From the NCBI GenBank assembly GCA_027422505.1, contig JAPQWV010000001.1:1612001-1676000 (forward strand): 64,000 nt of DNA, read 5' to 3'. Origin of the DNA: Craterostigma plantagineum (lineage: Eukaryota; Streptophyta; Magnoliopsida; Lamiales; Linderniaceae). This document shows, piece after piece, positions 22,445 to 35,361 of this stretch; position 1 is the stretch's first letter, and every line of letters starts with the position of its first letter. The position numbers were made by a program, and so were the translations under genes. The notes below the pieces were generated by a model. That model searched no databases. It was not told the origin of the DNA and worked only from the letters and a program-made list of their open reading frames with translations.

Positions 22445-24095
22445 TTAATCTTCAACACTAACCTGCCCTTGAAGTCCAGCGTGCTCCTCCTCGTCCTCGT
22501 CATGTACATGATATCTCACGGGCGGCTGTTTGAAACAATCCGAGCACAGAACATCCAAGCAGAAAGTTTCTTCGAAAACGCGCTCGTCGATGCACGTCCC
22601 ACACCTATCACAGCGAGGTATGCACATCTTGCAAGCCCTGCAAGGAGGGCCTTCTTTGGCCCTACAGCTCTCGGCCGGACAGTCGTAGACCATCCTAATC
22701 TTATCACATCTCGGGCATTCCTCAACATCTATGGCGCGTTCGTCGTCGCACGGGAGGTAGATGCTTCCCCACTGACAGTAATGTGGCCTGTGGGGACCAC
22801 GAGGATCTGACTTGCCACTGACCAGGATTGACTTTAGGTCCTCGAGATGCTCGGGCTTCACTACATTTAGACCGCCGATTCTGACGAGCTTTATGCCAAG
22901 AACGTCCTCCCTGGAGTTGTGACTTCTGATGAGGTCGATAATCCCCTCGATGCTGAGCCTTGTGCATCCAGGTACACATAACTGCGCAACCCGAGCATAT
23001 ATGTTATTAAAATGAGGCGAGCATTATGATGCAGTAACATAACTTTTACGTTCACCATCCCTAGAGTGATAAATAGAGTTCAAACTCAAGCGCTTACATG
23101 ATTAGTGACACAGAAAAATTTAAGCCACTGACCTTTGTTATCCGTGGATTAACTTCCAAAACACGCCTCAGACCATCAATAGTGACTCTGAGGCACTCCA
23201 CCAAGCTCAGGCACTGAAGATCGCCTTGAGCCCGGCTAGACAATTGAAAAAGCACATCATCTGTGACCTTTTCATTAAGAGGCTGATCAATATGGATACC
23301 ATACCACAACAATGGATCATTTCTAATGGTGGAACGCAAAGACTTGCAAACTTTTTCCATTGACAAAAGTTCCATCACTCCTACGTATCTAAGGGCAACA
23401 CTAAAAGCTTCGTGTGGCACCACTTCAGAGCTGGCAGCACAATCCACCTCTCCAGTTTGCATTTGAACGAAAGCAGAACTGCTACTAACTCCATTGCTTG
23501 ATCCTACAATACCACATAAACTGCATGCTTGTGCTAACCTGAAGTCATGGAAGTCCAATGCACCCTCAATATCTCTCTCCACATATTGGGCCATCTTACT
23601 TGAGGCATTCAAATTTTCAGTAGGATGAGAACTTGGGAGCAACATAATACCATTATCTACTTTCGGTTGGGCCTCTAAAGTATCATACACCAAAATCAAG
23701 GGAAAAAATAGACCACCGCTATCTTGACTGCTCCAATTTTCACTGCTCCTGATATACTGTCCATAATCACCATGAAAATCTCCAAATAATCCAGTTATAG
23801 CTGTCACTGTAGTCGTTATATGATTATTCATCCCGAAAGGATCAGATGGCAAAAGATCAGCTATATCCTTAGAAGCCGAATCGGGTGATCCACGACATTC
23901 GACTCTATCCCAAACAGAATTGAGAATCCAACTCTCTGTTTCACCTTGACTCATATGATATGAGCTGCCATAAACTTCCCAACAGTTCTCGGGGCTACCC
24001 TCAACAAAAAACCCATTCATATTCATGGGGGACACCAAGTTGTCCTCAGATATATGAGATGGAAATATGGGGCGATGCGAATAATTCAAGGCCAT
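22445..24095 (-). CDS. SKIP14: F-box protein SKIP14, 499 aa
   Basis: Exon 1 is 23133-24095 and exon 2 is 22445-22981 (GT-AG intron of 151 bp), giving 1500 nt. The start MALNYSHRPIFPSHISEDNL matches the family. The F-box lies at about residues 225-267 (ALRYVGVMELLSMEKVCKSL to DPLLWYGI), followed by a short leucine-rich section. The C-terminus has a distinctive Cys-rich region (about 410-455, CPRCDK, CRACKMC, CDRCGTC) that could bind zinc. It probably acts as the substrate adaptor of an SCF ubiquitin ligase through Skp1/ASK; its substrates are unknown. It is slightly longer than the Arabidopsis protein. Confidence 0.93.
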
Positions 24096-25593
24096 GTCAA
24101 TATCTCAACAGCAAACCCTAGATCCGTGTATTTCTCTCCCCAATCTATCTCTTAGTCCTCTTTCCGCTAATTCACAATCTGGACGATATACTAATCACGA
24201 AAATAAACAGGATTTTTTTTCCAATCAAATTTTTTTGTTCTTTTCAAACTTTCGGTAGACTAACCTACGGGGAAAAAAAGGTCCAAAAGACTCAAACAAG
24301 AAATCCCTCAATTTTCAATGACAGGCTAAAACGACGCACCAAAAATTTCACCGAAATTTTCTGTTTTTCCTCTGCCCAGAAAAACAATTATAGAAAATAA
24401 ACTAACTAAGAAATCCCCTCGCGTCGAAAAAGAATCAAAGAATGATCAGACAGCTAATTCAACAAGGAAACCTAAAAACGAAGCAACCAACCCTAAGGGT
24501 GTTTCCAAAAATTAAGACTGGGATATACGGATTCGAGCCGACTAGACAACTCAAAATCCCAAAATCAACCAGGAACCATAAATCAACCAATCCGCCCCAA
24601 AATCAGACCCCGATCTCCCTTAAGAATCCCAACCCTAAGTTACCTTCCTAAGTCGGCCCGGCAATCGATCTATAGTAAGAGAGAGATATTGAAGCGCTTG
24701 ACCCGTGGAGTCAAGGTCTTGCTTGCCTGAATTGAACGGGGAAGAGGCGTAACGACGCTTAAAAGAGGCGGTCAGGGAAATTGTGAAGAGAGATTAGGTA
24801 TTTCTTGCGGATCAGCGAAATTTATGAGGCGTAATTTGACACGTGCCACTTATGAGACGAAATATTAGGTCTTCTCCGTTCCCTCGTGTTTAGGGGTTAA
24901 AAGAATGGATAGACTTCACTTTAGGGCCAAAACACAAAGCCAACCGATAGATAAGATCTTACCTCAACTTATGAAAGAAAAATCGTACGGTACACAAACT
25001 ACATCATCCATCAAATTTACTGTATGTAAATAATTCTTGCAAATTTTTAAGTGCAAAATTACGAGTCAGTATCGAAATTTTAAATTAGCTTTCAGACTCC
25101 TCTCAGAAATTTATAGTTTTAAGTACACGATTTAGTGAAATTGATAAGGATCTAAATTTTCGCGAGTGTTATATAGTGTACATGAGGTGGTACTGTAGAT
25201 CCATGAAGTTGTGTAGACACATAAAGTGGTACTGGTGAATAGTAAAATGATACTGTAGACCCGTGAAGTGGTGGTGAACATGAAGTAGTACTGTTGAACA
25301 AAGAAGTGGTACCGAGAATCTTAAAGTGTTTCTGCAGAAATCAGGTCCTTAAAATGATAAATTTTCTGACGGGTCCAAAATCTAAATGAAACTTATTTCG
25401 GAGCCTGAACTTTAAAAGTCCCAATTTTTAATTATTTAATAAACAAATATAATCACAAAATAATGATTTAATCACATATGTGAGAGCAAAGGAACACCAA
25501 GAAGCTAATTAGTAACGTAACGTAACACATCAATAATACAGCTGCAATAAATCACAACTTTTACTTATTACACATATATATTTTCTTTGATCG
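24096..25593. other. Intergenic between SKIP14 and PSBY
   Basis: 24096 to about 24780 is probably the SKIP14 leader and promoter. 25180-25350 contains short degenerate repeats of TG(A/T)AGTGGTACTG. 25440-25593 would be the PSBY 3' UTR. I see no gene. Confidence 0.55.
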
Positions 25594-26169
25594 TCACTTT
25601 GATCTCATCCTATTAATATGATTCAAAGCGGGCTGCAAGATATTGTACAGAACCCAAACGATCGCCGGCGCCACGACAAACAGCAATAGCTGTCCCCTGT
25701 TATCGCTCGCCGCCGCCTCGGCCAAAGCCCCGACCTCCGACGCCGAAGCCTCGTGCGGGCCAAGAAAGCCCGAACCCGCCAGGCCACCGAGCCCGACGCC
25801 GACGACGACGCCCTTGGAGTTCCTCATTCTGTTTATCTGATTAATCGCCGGCTGCAGAATGTTGTACAGCACCCATAGAATCGCAGGGACCAAAGGAATC
25901 AGAAGGGCAAGCCCACGGCTGTCGCTGCCCTCCGCCGCTATCTCCGCCAGCTGCTGGGCGGCGAAGGCTGGGTCGGCGGTGGAGAGTGCGGAGAAGACGG
26001 CTGCTGCTACGGCGGTTCCGGCGAGTGGCGTGTTTTGGCCGCTGGTGAGCGCTTTGGGCAGATATTGCGTAGAGACGAGTGAGATTTGACGCTTCGTTGT
26101 CTTTGAAGGGTTGATTGAGGAGCACTTTGAGTTGAGCAAAGCTACGGCCGTGGTCATTGTGGCAGCCAT
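25594..26169 (-). CDS. PSBY: Photosystem II PsbY precursor with two PsbY units, 191 aa
   Basis: A single exon. I chose the ATG at 26167-26169 (MAATMTTAVALL) because residues upstream in the open frame do not resemble the family. Residues 1-70 are a stromal transit peptide plus thylakoid signal ending AFA|A. Two homologous mature units follow (about 86-116 and 159-189), each ending in LYNILQPA(I/L)N-INRMR with one membrane span, separated by a second signal ending at ASA. The precursor is processed into two small thylakoid proteins at the periphery of photosystem II near cytochrome b559. The length matches the Arabidopsis nuclear gene. Confidence 0.95.
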   Translation of the reverse strand: MAATMTTAVALLNSKCSSINPSKTTKRQISLVSTQYLPKALTSGQNTPLAGTAVAAAVFSALSTADPAFAAQQLAEIAAEGSDSRGLALLIPLVPAILWVLYNILQPAINQINRMRNSKGVVVGVGLGGLAGSGFLGPHEASASEVGALAEAAASDNRGQLLLFVVAPAIVWVLYNILQPALNHINRMRSK

Positions 26170-26536
26170 TGTTGTTTTAGTTTCTTCAAGTCTTGGCTTT
26201 CTTTGACTGATGTAATAACGATGAAGATTCAAGAACGTGGCTTTATGAAGCACCACTGAGCTTTGAATGTAGCTTTGAATGTAGTAAATGTGCAAAGAGA
26301 ATGAATCTAGATTGTTCTCTTCTTATCGCGAAGGTTTATGAAGGCGAAATATAGACCTCATGTTTATTTACCCCACCTTTGATTATCTTATCTCGTCTGA
26401 ATATATAAACTTTATAGTACAAACAAACTCCAAGAACCATGCCTTAGCATGAATCCTCCTTATACCTTTAAACGCAACATATATTATTAACCTTACGACA
26501 ACATATCTAACGCATGTAGCCAACCAATATGTAATA
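26170..26536. other. Promoter region of PSBY
   Basis: This is the upstream region of a strongly light-regulated gene class, interrupted on its distal side by the copia insertion at 26537. I could not assign specific elements with confidence. Confidence 0.4.
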
Positions 26537-26541
26537 ACCGA

Positions 26542-27071
26542 TGTGATGTGACCTCGCTAAGCAACACATTGTTTTGAAAAGTCAGAGTTGTACGTCCTTT
26601 TGTTTGTGAAAGGAAAAGATCACGTGGACATAAAATAAAAGAATGAAGTCTCCATTCTTGTAATGATTTCGGCTGTCCACATTATTTGTCAAAGGAGGTG
26701 GCGAGCTAATTTTCTATTAGTTCACAACATCTTTTCACATGCAAGATGGAGCATACGATCGCCTATAAATAGGCATGCTACGAAGCAGTAGAAGAACACC
26801 ACAGACCACAGCCATATAGATCTTCTCCTCTCCTCCGTTTATTTCTGTAGCCTACTCCTTATATTGTTGTAGCGCTTTTGTATCACGTCAGTGTACGTGT
26901 CTGTAATCTCCACATAATAAAGAAGTTCTACCCTCCGGCCCGTGGACGTAGGTCATTCTGACCGAACCACGTAAATCTCGTGTCACTGTCCAAACTTATT
27001 TTTCGTCTCGTTATTTATTATCGTCATTTTTCGGGCAAAATAATTATCGGGGATTTCCGCATATCCTAACA
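26542..27071 (+). repeat. 5' LTR of copia element 1
   Basis: 530 bp with TG...CA ends. The TATA box TATAAATA is at 26764-26771 and AATAAA near 26916 is a likely polyadenylation signal. It is identical to the 3' LTR except for one position. Confidence 0.96.
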
Positions 27072-27111
27072 AATTGGTATCAGAGCCAACCCGATTTATT
27101 TTTTAGCCACC

Positions 27112-30100
27112 ATGACGATAACAAAAATGTCAATTAAAAAGTTCGACAGAAATGTCAACTTTGCAATGTGGAGTCTCAAGATGGAGGCCATACTCATTCA
27201 AGACGGTTGCGAGGTGGCGCTTGAAGGCGCAAGAAGAAACCAACCGAAATGAAGGACGATCAATTTAATGAATTGGACAAGAAAGCCAGATCGGCTATTA
27301 TCTTAAATCTCTCTTACGAGGTTTTAGAAGAAGTTGCCACGGAGACGACGGCCATGGGTATGTGGGATGCGCTAAAAGCTATCTACATGAAGAAGACTAA
27401 GGAGAATCGGCTTTATTTAAAGCAGAAGCTATACAGTATGAAAATGACGGAAGGTACTTCTATTCTCTCGCATCTCGATAAATTCGATTCTATCATTATT
27501 GATTTGGCGAACGTAGAAGTCAAAGTGACGGACGAAGATCAGGCCATAATATTGTTGTGTTCCCTTCCCTCGTCTTTAAAGCATTTTCGTGACACTATAA
27601 TATATGGGAAAGATACGATATCGTATTCTAGTGTCAAATCTGCATTACAATCGAAAGAACAGATAGACAGGGATATTACGGGAGAAACAAGTGGTAGCCA
27701 GGCAGAAGGCCTGTTTGCACGGGGAAGACCAGAACGTAGAGACGCTGAAAGCAGCAGATCTAAAGAAAGGTCGAAATCCAGGTACAGAAATAAAATCTGT
27801 AATTTTTGCAAGAAAAAGGGACACATTAAAGCTGATTGTTTTAAATTAAAAAATAAGGAGAAAAATAATCAGCAATTTAATAAACCCGCCGAAGCTAGTT
27901 TAGCTGCTGATGAGAGCGATGGAACTATTTTTGTAGCAACTGCAAATATTGTTAGGTCTGAAAATGAGTGGATCTTAGATTCGGGTTGTTCTTACCACAT
28001 AAGTCGGAGTCGGGATTGTTTTTCCACATATGAAAATTTTGATGGTGGATATGTTTTAATGGGAAATGATGCTCCGTGTAAAGTTGTTGGTAAAGGCACA
28101 GTTAGGATCAAGATGTTCGACGGAATCATCCGAACGCTCACAGAAGTCAGACATGTTCCAGATATGAAGAGAAATCTTATCTCTTTAGGCACACTTGAAT
28201 CTCAAGGGTGCAGGTTCTCAGGTGAAGGTGGAGTTTTAAAGATTGCCAGAGGTGCCCTTGTCGTGATGAAAGCTTGCAGGTCTGGAAATTTATATATTTT
28301 GCAGGGAACTACTGTTACAGGTTCCGCTGCAGTTTCGACATCCCCCGAGGTTGATACCACGAGATTATGGCATATGCGACTTGGACACATGGGAGAAAAA
28401 GGCTTGACGATTTTAAGCAAGCGGGGCTTACTTTGCGGTCAAAGTACTGGTAAGATGGACTTTTGCGAACACTGTATTTTTGGGAAGCAGAAACGAGTCA
28501 GCTTCAATTCGCCAGCAGTCCACAGGACGAAAGGTACTTTGGATTATATTCATTCTGATGTATGGGGTCCTTCTCGTGTTCCGTCCAAAGGTGGTGCAAG
28601 ATATATGTTGACTTTCATCGATGATTTTTCGAGGAAAGTGTGGGTCTATTTTCTTAAACAGAAGAGTGATGTTTTCCTAACGTTTAAACAATGGAAAGCT
28701 TTGATTGAAAAGCAGACAGGAAAACAGATCAAGCGGTTGCGGACAGATAATGGCTTAGAATTTTGTGGAAACGAGTTCAACGAATTTTGCAAGAATGAAG
28801 GTATTGCTCGACATCACACTGTTCGAATGACGCCTCAACAAAATGGTGTTGCCGAGCGCGTGAACCGGACGCTTTTAGAGAGAGCTAGATGTATGATCTC
28901 CAATGCTGGGTTGACAAATGATTTTTGGGCTGAAGCTATCGCTGCAGCGTGCTATATTGTCAACCGTTCACCGTGTTCACCGATCAATTTCAAGACTCCT
29001 GAGGAAGTTTGGTCAGGTACTCCTGCTGATTACTCAAACTTAAGAATATTTGGGTGCCCAGCTTATATGCACGTAAACGAGGGAAAGTTAGAGCCTAGAG
29101 CTAAGAAATGTATTTTCCTCGGTTACGCTTCAGGGGTGAAAGGATATAGACTATATAATCCTGATCCCAAGTCACCCAAATTTATAATTAGCAGAGATGT
29201 TACATTTGACGAGTCTTCTATGTTACATCCTTTGAAAGAGTCTACTGATGTTTCTAATCAAGAAAAAAAGGATAGTGTACACAGCGAGGTGGAGCTCGAG
29301 ATCAAGAAAGATTCTTCAGATGACCCTGCTACGAGTTCAACGGATCAAGAGGATGGGCCAGAGCCTGATTCAGATCATGTTGAAGATGAAAGCACCGAGC
29401 AGGAATATTCTATAGCCAAAGATAGGGAGAGACGGGAGATTCGACTACCACAGCGGTACGTAAATTTAGTTTCGTACGCTTTATCAGTGGCGCAAGAAAC
29501 AGGTGGAGGCGACGAACCTTCTACCTACTCGGAGGCAATAAGCGATGCTAATTCTGATAAGTGGCTGGTAGAGATGAATGAAGAAATGGAGTCTCTGCAC
29601 AAGAATGTTACTTGGATTCTTGTGCCGCCGCCAAAGAAAAAGAAAATAGTCGGATGTAAGTGGATCTTCAAGAAGAAAGAAGGTTTATCTGGTTCTGACG
29701 ATGCAAGGTATAAGGCACGATTAGTCGCGAAAGGCTATAGTCAGGTACAAGGTGTAGATTTTAATGATGTATTCTCACCTGTCGTTAGACATAGCTCTAT
29801 TCGTGTATTACTTGCATTCGTTGCCATGTATGATTTGGAGTTAGAACAGCTCGACGTCAAGACGGCGTTCTTACATGGTGATTTAGATGAACAGATTTAT
29901 ATGAAGCAACCTGAAGGCTTCATAGTTGAAGGCAAGGAAGACCAAGTTTGTTTGTTGAAGAAATCCTTATACGGATTAAAGCAGTCTCCAAGACAGTGGT
30001 ATAAACGGTTTGATTCTTTCATGTTGGGTCATGGTTTCTCCAGGAGCAAGTATGATAGTTGTGTTTACTTCCGGAAGTTAAATGACAGTTCGTTCATTTA

Positions 30101-31082
30101 TCTATTGTTATATGTTGATGACATGCTCATTGCGGCTAAGAATCTTGCAGAAATTCACCAGTTGAAGGCCTTATTGAATGGTGAATTTGAAATGAAGGAT
30201 TTAGGAGCAGCTAAGAAGATTCTTGGTATGGAGATTAGACGTGATAGAGGAGTTGGTAAGTTATACCTGACCCAGGAAAGTTACCACAGAAAGGTTTTGG
30301 AGAGATTTGGCATGAGTGATGCCAAACCAGTCAGCACTCCTCTTGCTAGCCATTTTAGGCTAAGCGCTGCTCAGTCACCATCATCAGATGAGGAAGAAGC
30401 GTACATGGCACGAGTTCCCTACTCGAGTACAGTCGGCAGTATTATGTATGCAATGGTATGTACACGTCCTGATATTTCACAGGCTGTTAGTGTTGTTAGC
30501 AGGTATATGGCTAATCCAGGGAAAGAACACTGGCAAGCAGTGAAGTGGATTCTCAGATACTTGAAGGGTACTCTAAGCACTTGTTTGGAGTTTGGCAGAA
30601 ACAGTGATACTCTCGTCGGCTTCGTCGATTCAGACTATGCAGGTGATCTCGATAAACGACGATCTCTTACTGGTTATGTATTTTGTATTGGAGGTTGTTC
30701 AGTTAGCTGGAAAGCTACTCTACAGCATGTAGTAGCATTATCTACTACTGAAGCAGAATACATGGCGATTACTGATGCGATCAAAGAAGCTTTGTGGTTG
30801 AAAGGGTTGTTCAGCGAATTAACCCAGAATCAGGGAGTCATTACTATTTTCTGTGATAGTCAAAGTGCGATTCATTTGACCAAGGATCAGATGTATCACG
30901 AAAGGACTAAACATATTGATGTTAAGTATCATTTTATTCGTGAGATCATTGCAGATAAGAAGGTGTTTATCAAGAAGATCAACACGAAGGATAATCCTGC
31001 AGATTTGTTTACGAAGGCTCTTCCAGTTTCCAAGTTCAAGCATTGCTTGGACTTGATTGGTGTTTCAGAAATGGTGAAGTAG
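27112..31082 (+). CDS. Gag-Pol polyprotein of copia element 1 with a gag frameshift
   Basis: The gag start ATG is at 27112, but this frame stops at 27250-27252 after 46 codons. From about 27220 the family-like sequence continues in another frame, which is open from 27249 to 31082 (1277 codons). The shift amounts to one missing base near 27220. In order: gag, zinc knuckle [14 protein letters not shown] (about 27800), aspartic protease ILDSGCSYH (about 27970), integrase zinc finger and DDE core (28370-29050), reverse transcriptase with YVDDML (about 30110) and RNase H to the end. The rest has no stop. It is either a disabled copy or a one-base assembly error. Confidence 0.92.
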
Positions 31083-31166
31083 CCCGTCGGGGCTAAGGTC
31101 GGAGGGAGATAAAGGTATTACTAATCAAGGTGGAGTAATTTCGAAATCTCGGTCAAGGTGGAGATT

Positions 31167-31696
31167 TGTGATGTGACCTCGCTAAGCAACACATTGTTTT
31201 GAAAAGTCAGAGTTGTACGTCCTTTTGTTTGTGAAAGGAAAAGATCACGTGGACATAAAATAAAAGAATGAAGTCTCCATTCTTGTAATGATTTCGGCTG
31301 TCCACATTATTTGTCAAAGGAGGTGGCGAGCTAATTTTCTATTAGTTCACAACATCTTTTCACATGCAAGATGGAGCATACGATCGCCTATAAATAGGCA
31401 TGCTACGAAGCAGTAGAAGAACACCACAGACCACAGCCATATAGATCTTCTCCTCTCCTCCGTTTATTTCCGTAGCCTACTCCTTATATTGTTGTAGCGC
31501 TTTTGTATCACGTCAGTGTACGTGTCTGTAATCTCCACATAATAAAGAAGTTCTACCCTCCGGCCCGTGGACGTAGGTCATTCTGACCGAACCACGTAAA
31601 TCTCGTGTCACTGTCCAAACTTATTTTTCGTCTCGTTATTTATTATCGTCATTTTTCGGGCAAAATAATTATCGGGGATTTCCGCATATCCTAACA
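31167..31696 (+). repeat. 3' LTR of copia element 1
   Basis: 530 bp, with its TATA box at 31389-31396. Its outward promoter points along the plus strand into the minus-strand KDEL protease gene, whose stop codon is 27 bp away. Confidence 0.96.
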
Positions 31697-31722
31697 ACCG
31701 ATGATCACTGCCATTATCTTGA

Positions 31723-33197
<1,475 letters not shown>

Positions 33198-33274
33198 GCT
33201 TGAAAAATATTTGAAACAAGGTAGTACTGATATGTAGGTTATGATTTGCTTGTGGTACGGATTGTAAGAAGAAA

Positions 33275-33290
33275 TGCATATATTTATATT
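33275..33290 (-). promoter_or_regulatory. Possible TATA box of the KDEL protease gene
   Basis: ATATAAATATATG on the minus strand, about 80 bp upstream of the start codon, is at a plausible position for a TATA box. Confidence 0.4.
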
Positions 33291-33297
33291 GCATTGC

Positions 33298-33582
33298 GAG
33301 TGGCTTATTGCAGAGGAATTAAGGGAAAAAGTTACAAGCTTTAACAATCAAGTAGCTATTTTAGGAAAAGAGATTGCTCGGAATGTTGAAAAAGGCCGTT
33401 TTAGTTTAGCTTCTTCTGACAGAGAGCGTCATTGCTTTGCGGCTTCAGGCTTGGAAGACAGTTCTGTTTCAGTTAAGGAAACAAACAGATTGGCTGCTGA
33501 GTTCTTTCTATTATTGGCTATCAGTAGTTTTAGAACTGACGTCGATGACCATTACAACTTACAAGCTCTCTACCTTCACTAA
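33298..33582 (+). other. Possible orphan exon or gene fragment
   Basis: After an acceptor-like TTATTGCAG an open plus-strand frame runs to a TAA at 33580-33582. It has codon use and composition like coding sequence (EELREKVTSFNNQVAILGKE..., helical and Glu/Lys-rich). It has no convincing start and no partner exons. I do not recognise the family. It may be a relic of a duplicated gene. Confidence 0.3.
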
Positions 33583-33811
33583 TTTTGTTGCATCCCTCTT
33601 CATAGGATGTTTTTTTTTATTTTATCTTCACTATTTTCATTACATCTATTTTTACTTCTTGACATGTAAGTTGTAACTTTACTATCTACATCCATATGCT
33701 AACTTGATTAACAGATGATATCTCAGGATCCTATTTTTTACCATCTGTGTAATACAATCATAACAATAATAACTAATGCTTTGAGTTACTAATCAATCCT
33801 TCATCATCACA

Positions 33812-35131
33812 ATGATCACACACTTAATCATATTCCTCCTCCTTTTCTTCTTCAACATCAATCCATCCCAATCTGAGATTCAAACCATACAAATATCCTC
33901 CGATCAACGCCACCTCATCGTCCTCGAAGATTTCGGCTTCACAGATCGCGGCTACATTTCGATCTCCATCTCATCCGCATCAATCTCAACCGTCGATGAC
34001 GATTCCGCCCCCATCGATCCCAAGGTAGTATCTTCCCTGACGGGCTTCTTCTACGCCCCGGGCCTGGCCCGAGGAGCCATAACGGCCCACGCCGTCGACC
34101 GTCGTTCCTCTTGCATCATCGGCAAACCCTTCGTCTTCCCAATAGCAAACCTCATAAACGAAAGAAGCAGAATAAAAACCGTCCCCATCACAATCCCCGA
34201 CCTGTACTACGTCTTCTTCGCGAGCTGCTTAAACAACGCCTCCGTTTCGTTCAGCTTGAAGCTCGAGATGTACAACGTAAGTCCCGACGGGGGACGGGAC
34301 TACGCCGACGCCCACCTCGCGGGCATCGGGCCGATCCTCTTAACGTTCTGCTTCGTGTTCTCTCTCTTTCTATTGTTATGGTCCAAGGCGTGCGTCGAGC
34401 ACAAGCACCTCATACACAGAATCCACCTGCTAATGGCGGCCCTCCTTGTATTCAGATTCTTGGAGCTCCTTTTTCGGGCTCAGACCCACCGAGCCGTCGG
34501 GCTCACGGGCTCGGCCCGAGGCTGGAAGACGACGTGGCTCGCGACTCGCTCTGCGTGGGCCGTGCTGTTCGCGACCGTCGTCGTGCTGATCAGTTCGGGC
34601 TGGCCCTTTCTTAGGCCGTGCCTTAGGGAATGTCAGAGATATCTCGTGGGATTTGCAGTGCTTAGCCAAATCCTTGCGAATATCTGCTTTTTGACGGTGA
34701 ATTCGATGGGCCCTTCGGACAAGTACTACGGTCATTGGACCGTTGCGTTCTACGCGGCTGATTTCGTGTCGTGCACCGCCATGCTTTCGCCAGTCTATGA
34801 GTCGGTCGGCGGCTTGCGCTCGAACTCGAAGACGGAGGGGAAGGAAGCTCGGAGATTGGCGGAGATGAGGGTTTATAGAAATTACGAGTTTGCCCTCGCT
34901 TCTTACGTGGTATTCACGAGGTTGGGCGTTTTCGCTCTTAGGAGCCTGACGCGTCATGCGTTTTTGTGTTATACTATCGCGCTCGAGCTTTCGGCCGAAA
35001 CAGCGTTTTGTGTCGTCGTTTATTTGCTGTTTTGGCCAAATGAGAGGAGCGACTTTCTCGTACTTGTCGATAGGGACGACGAGCCTGGCTCAGCTACGTC
35101 GGTCGGGTCGAGAACTGTATTTTCGTTTTGA
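33812..35131 (+). CDS. Lung seven-transmembrane (GOST) family protein, 439 aa
   Basis: A single exon. There is a signal peptide (about 1-21), then a lumenal/extracellular beta-rich domain to about residue 165. Seven membrane spans follow, starting at GIGPILLTFCFVFSLFLLLW, with the conserved WSKACVEHKHLIHRIHLLMA and GWPFLRP. A short Asp/Glu-rich tail closes the protein. The family (GPR107/108, TMEM87; plant CAND2/6/7) acts in Golgi and endosomal trafficking or as candidate receptors. It is convergent with the histidyl-tRNA synthetase gene, with 230 bp between the stops. GC content is high compared with its flanks. Confidence 0.92.
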   Translation: MITHLIIFLLLFFFNINPSQSEIQTIQISSDQRHLIVLEDFGFTDRGYISISISSASISTVDDDSAPIDPKVVSSLTGFFYAPGLARGAITAHAVDRRSSCIIGKPFVFPIANLINERSRIKTVPITIPDLYYVFFASCLNNASVSFSLKLEMYNVSPDGGRDYADAHLAGIGPILLTFCFVFSLFLLLWSKACVEHKHLIHRIHLLMAALLVFRFLELLFRAQTHRAVGLTGSARGWKTTWLATRSAWAVLFATVVVLISSGWPFLRPCLRECQRYLVGFAVLSQILANICFLTVNSMGPSDKYYGHWTVAFYAADFVSCTAMLSPVYESVGGLRSNSKTEGKEARRLAEMRVYRNYEFALASYVVFTRLGVFALRSLTRHAFLCYTIALELSAETAFCVVVYLLFWPNERSDFLVLVDRDDEPGSATSVGSRTVFSF

Positions 35132-35361
35132 TCTTATGTTGATCTGATGTTTAACTAAATTGATGTTTCAAGCTAGCATAGTCTATATAGTACAGATTGT
35201 GAATCCTACTGATAAATATCATATGAAGAAAATTAAATAGAAAGCTCAAGATTGTATTCCTATATGCAAGGAATCGTTCTATTACGATGCGGCTAAGGAA
35301 GTAAAATATTTCTACAGATCAATAAATACGCAACAAGGTCAGAAAAAAAAGAAGCAAAACA

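Larger units (their letters stand above)
26537..31701 (+). mobile_element. Young Ty1/copia LTR retrotransposon, 5155 bp plus 5-bp target duplication
   Basis: The element spans 26542-31696 between two copies of ACCGA (26537-26541 and 31697-31701). The LTRs are 26542-27071 and 31167-31696, both 530 bp, with ends TGTGATG...CCTAACA. By eye they differ at a single base (TTTATTTCTGTAGC versus TTTATTTCCGTAGC), so insertion was recent. The primer site TGGTATCAGAGCC is at 27075-27087. Each LTR carries a CTATAAATAGG TATA box. The domain order protease, integrase, RT, RNase H and sequence style (Tnt1-like) place it in Copia. Confidence 0.97.

Noticed and set aside
22160..22810. Plus-strand 216-codon ORF over the SKIP14 3' end
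   Set aside because: It is antisense to the conserved Cys-rich exon and has a low-complexity Phe-rich start. No motif supports it.
34111..34957. ORFs of 167 and 175 codons overlapping the GOST gene
   Set aside because: They are alternate frames of a GC-rich exon, with Arg/Pro-rich translations typical of shadows.
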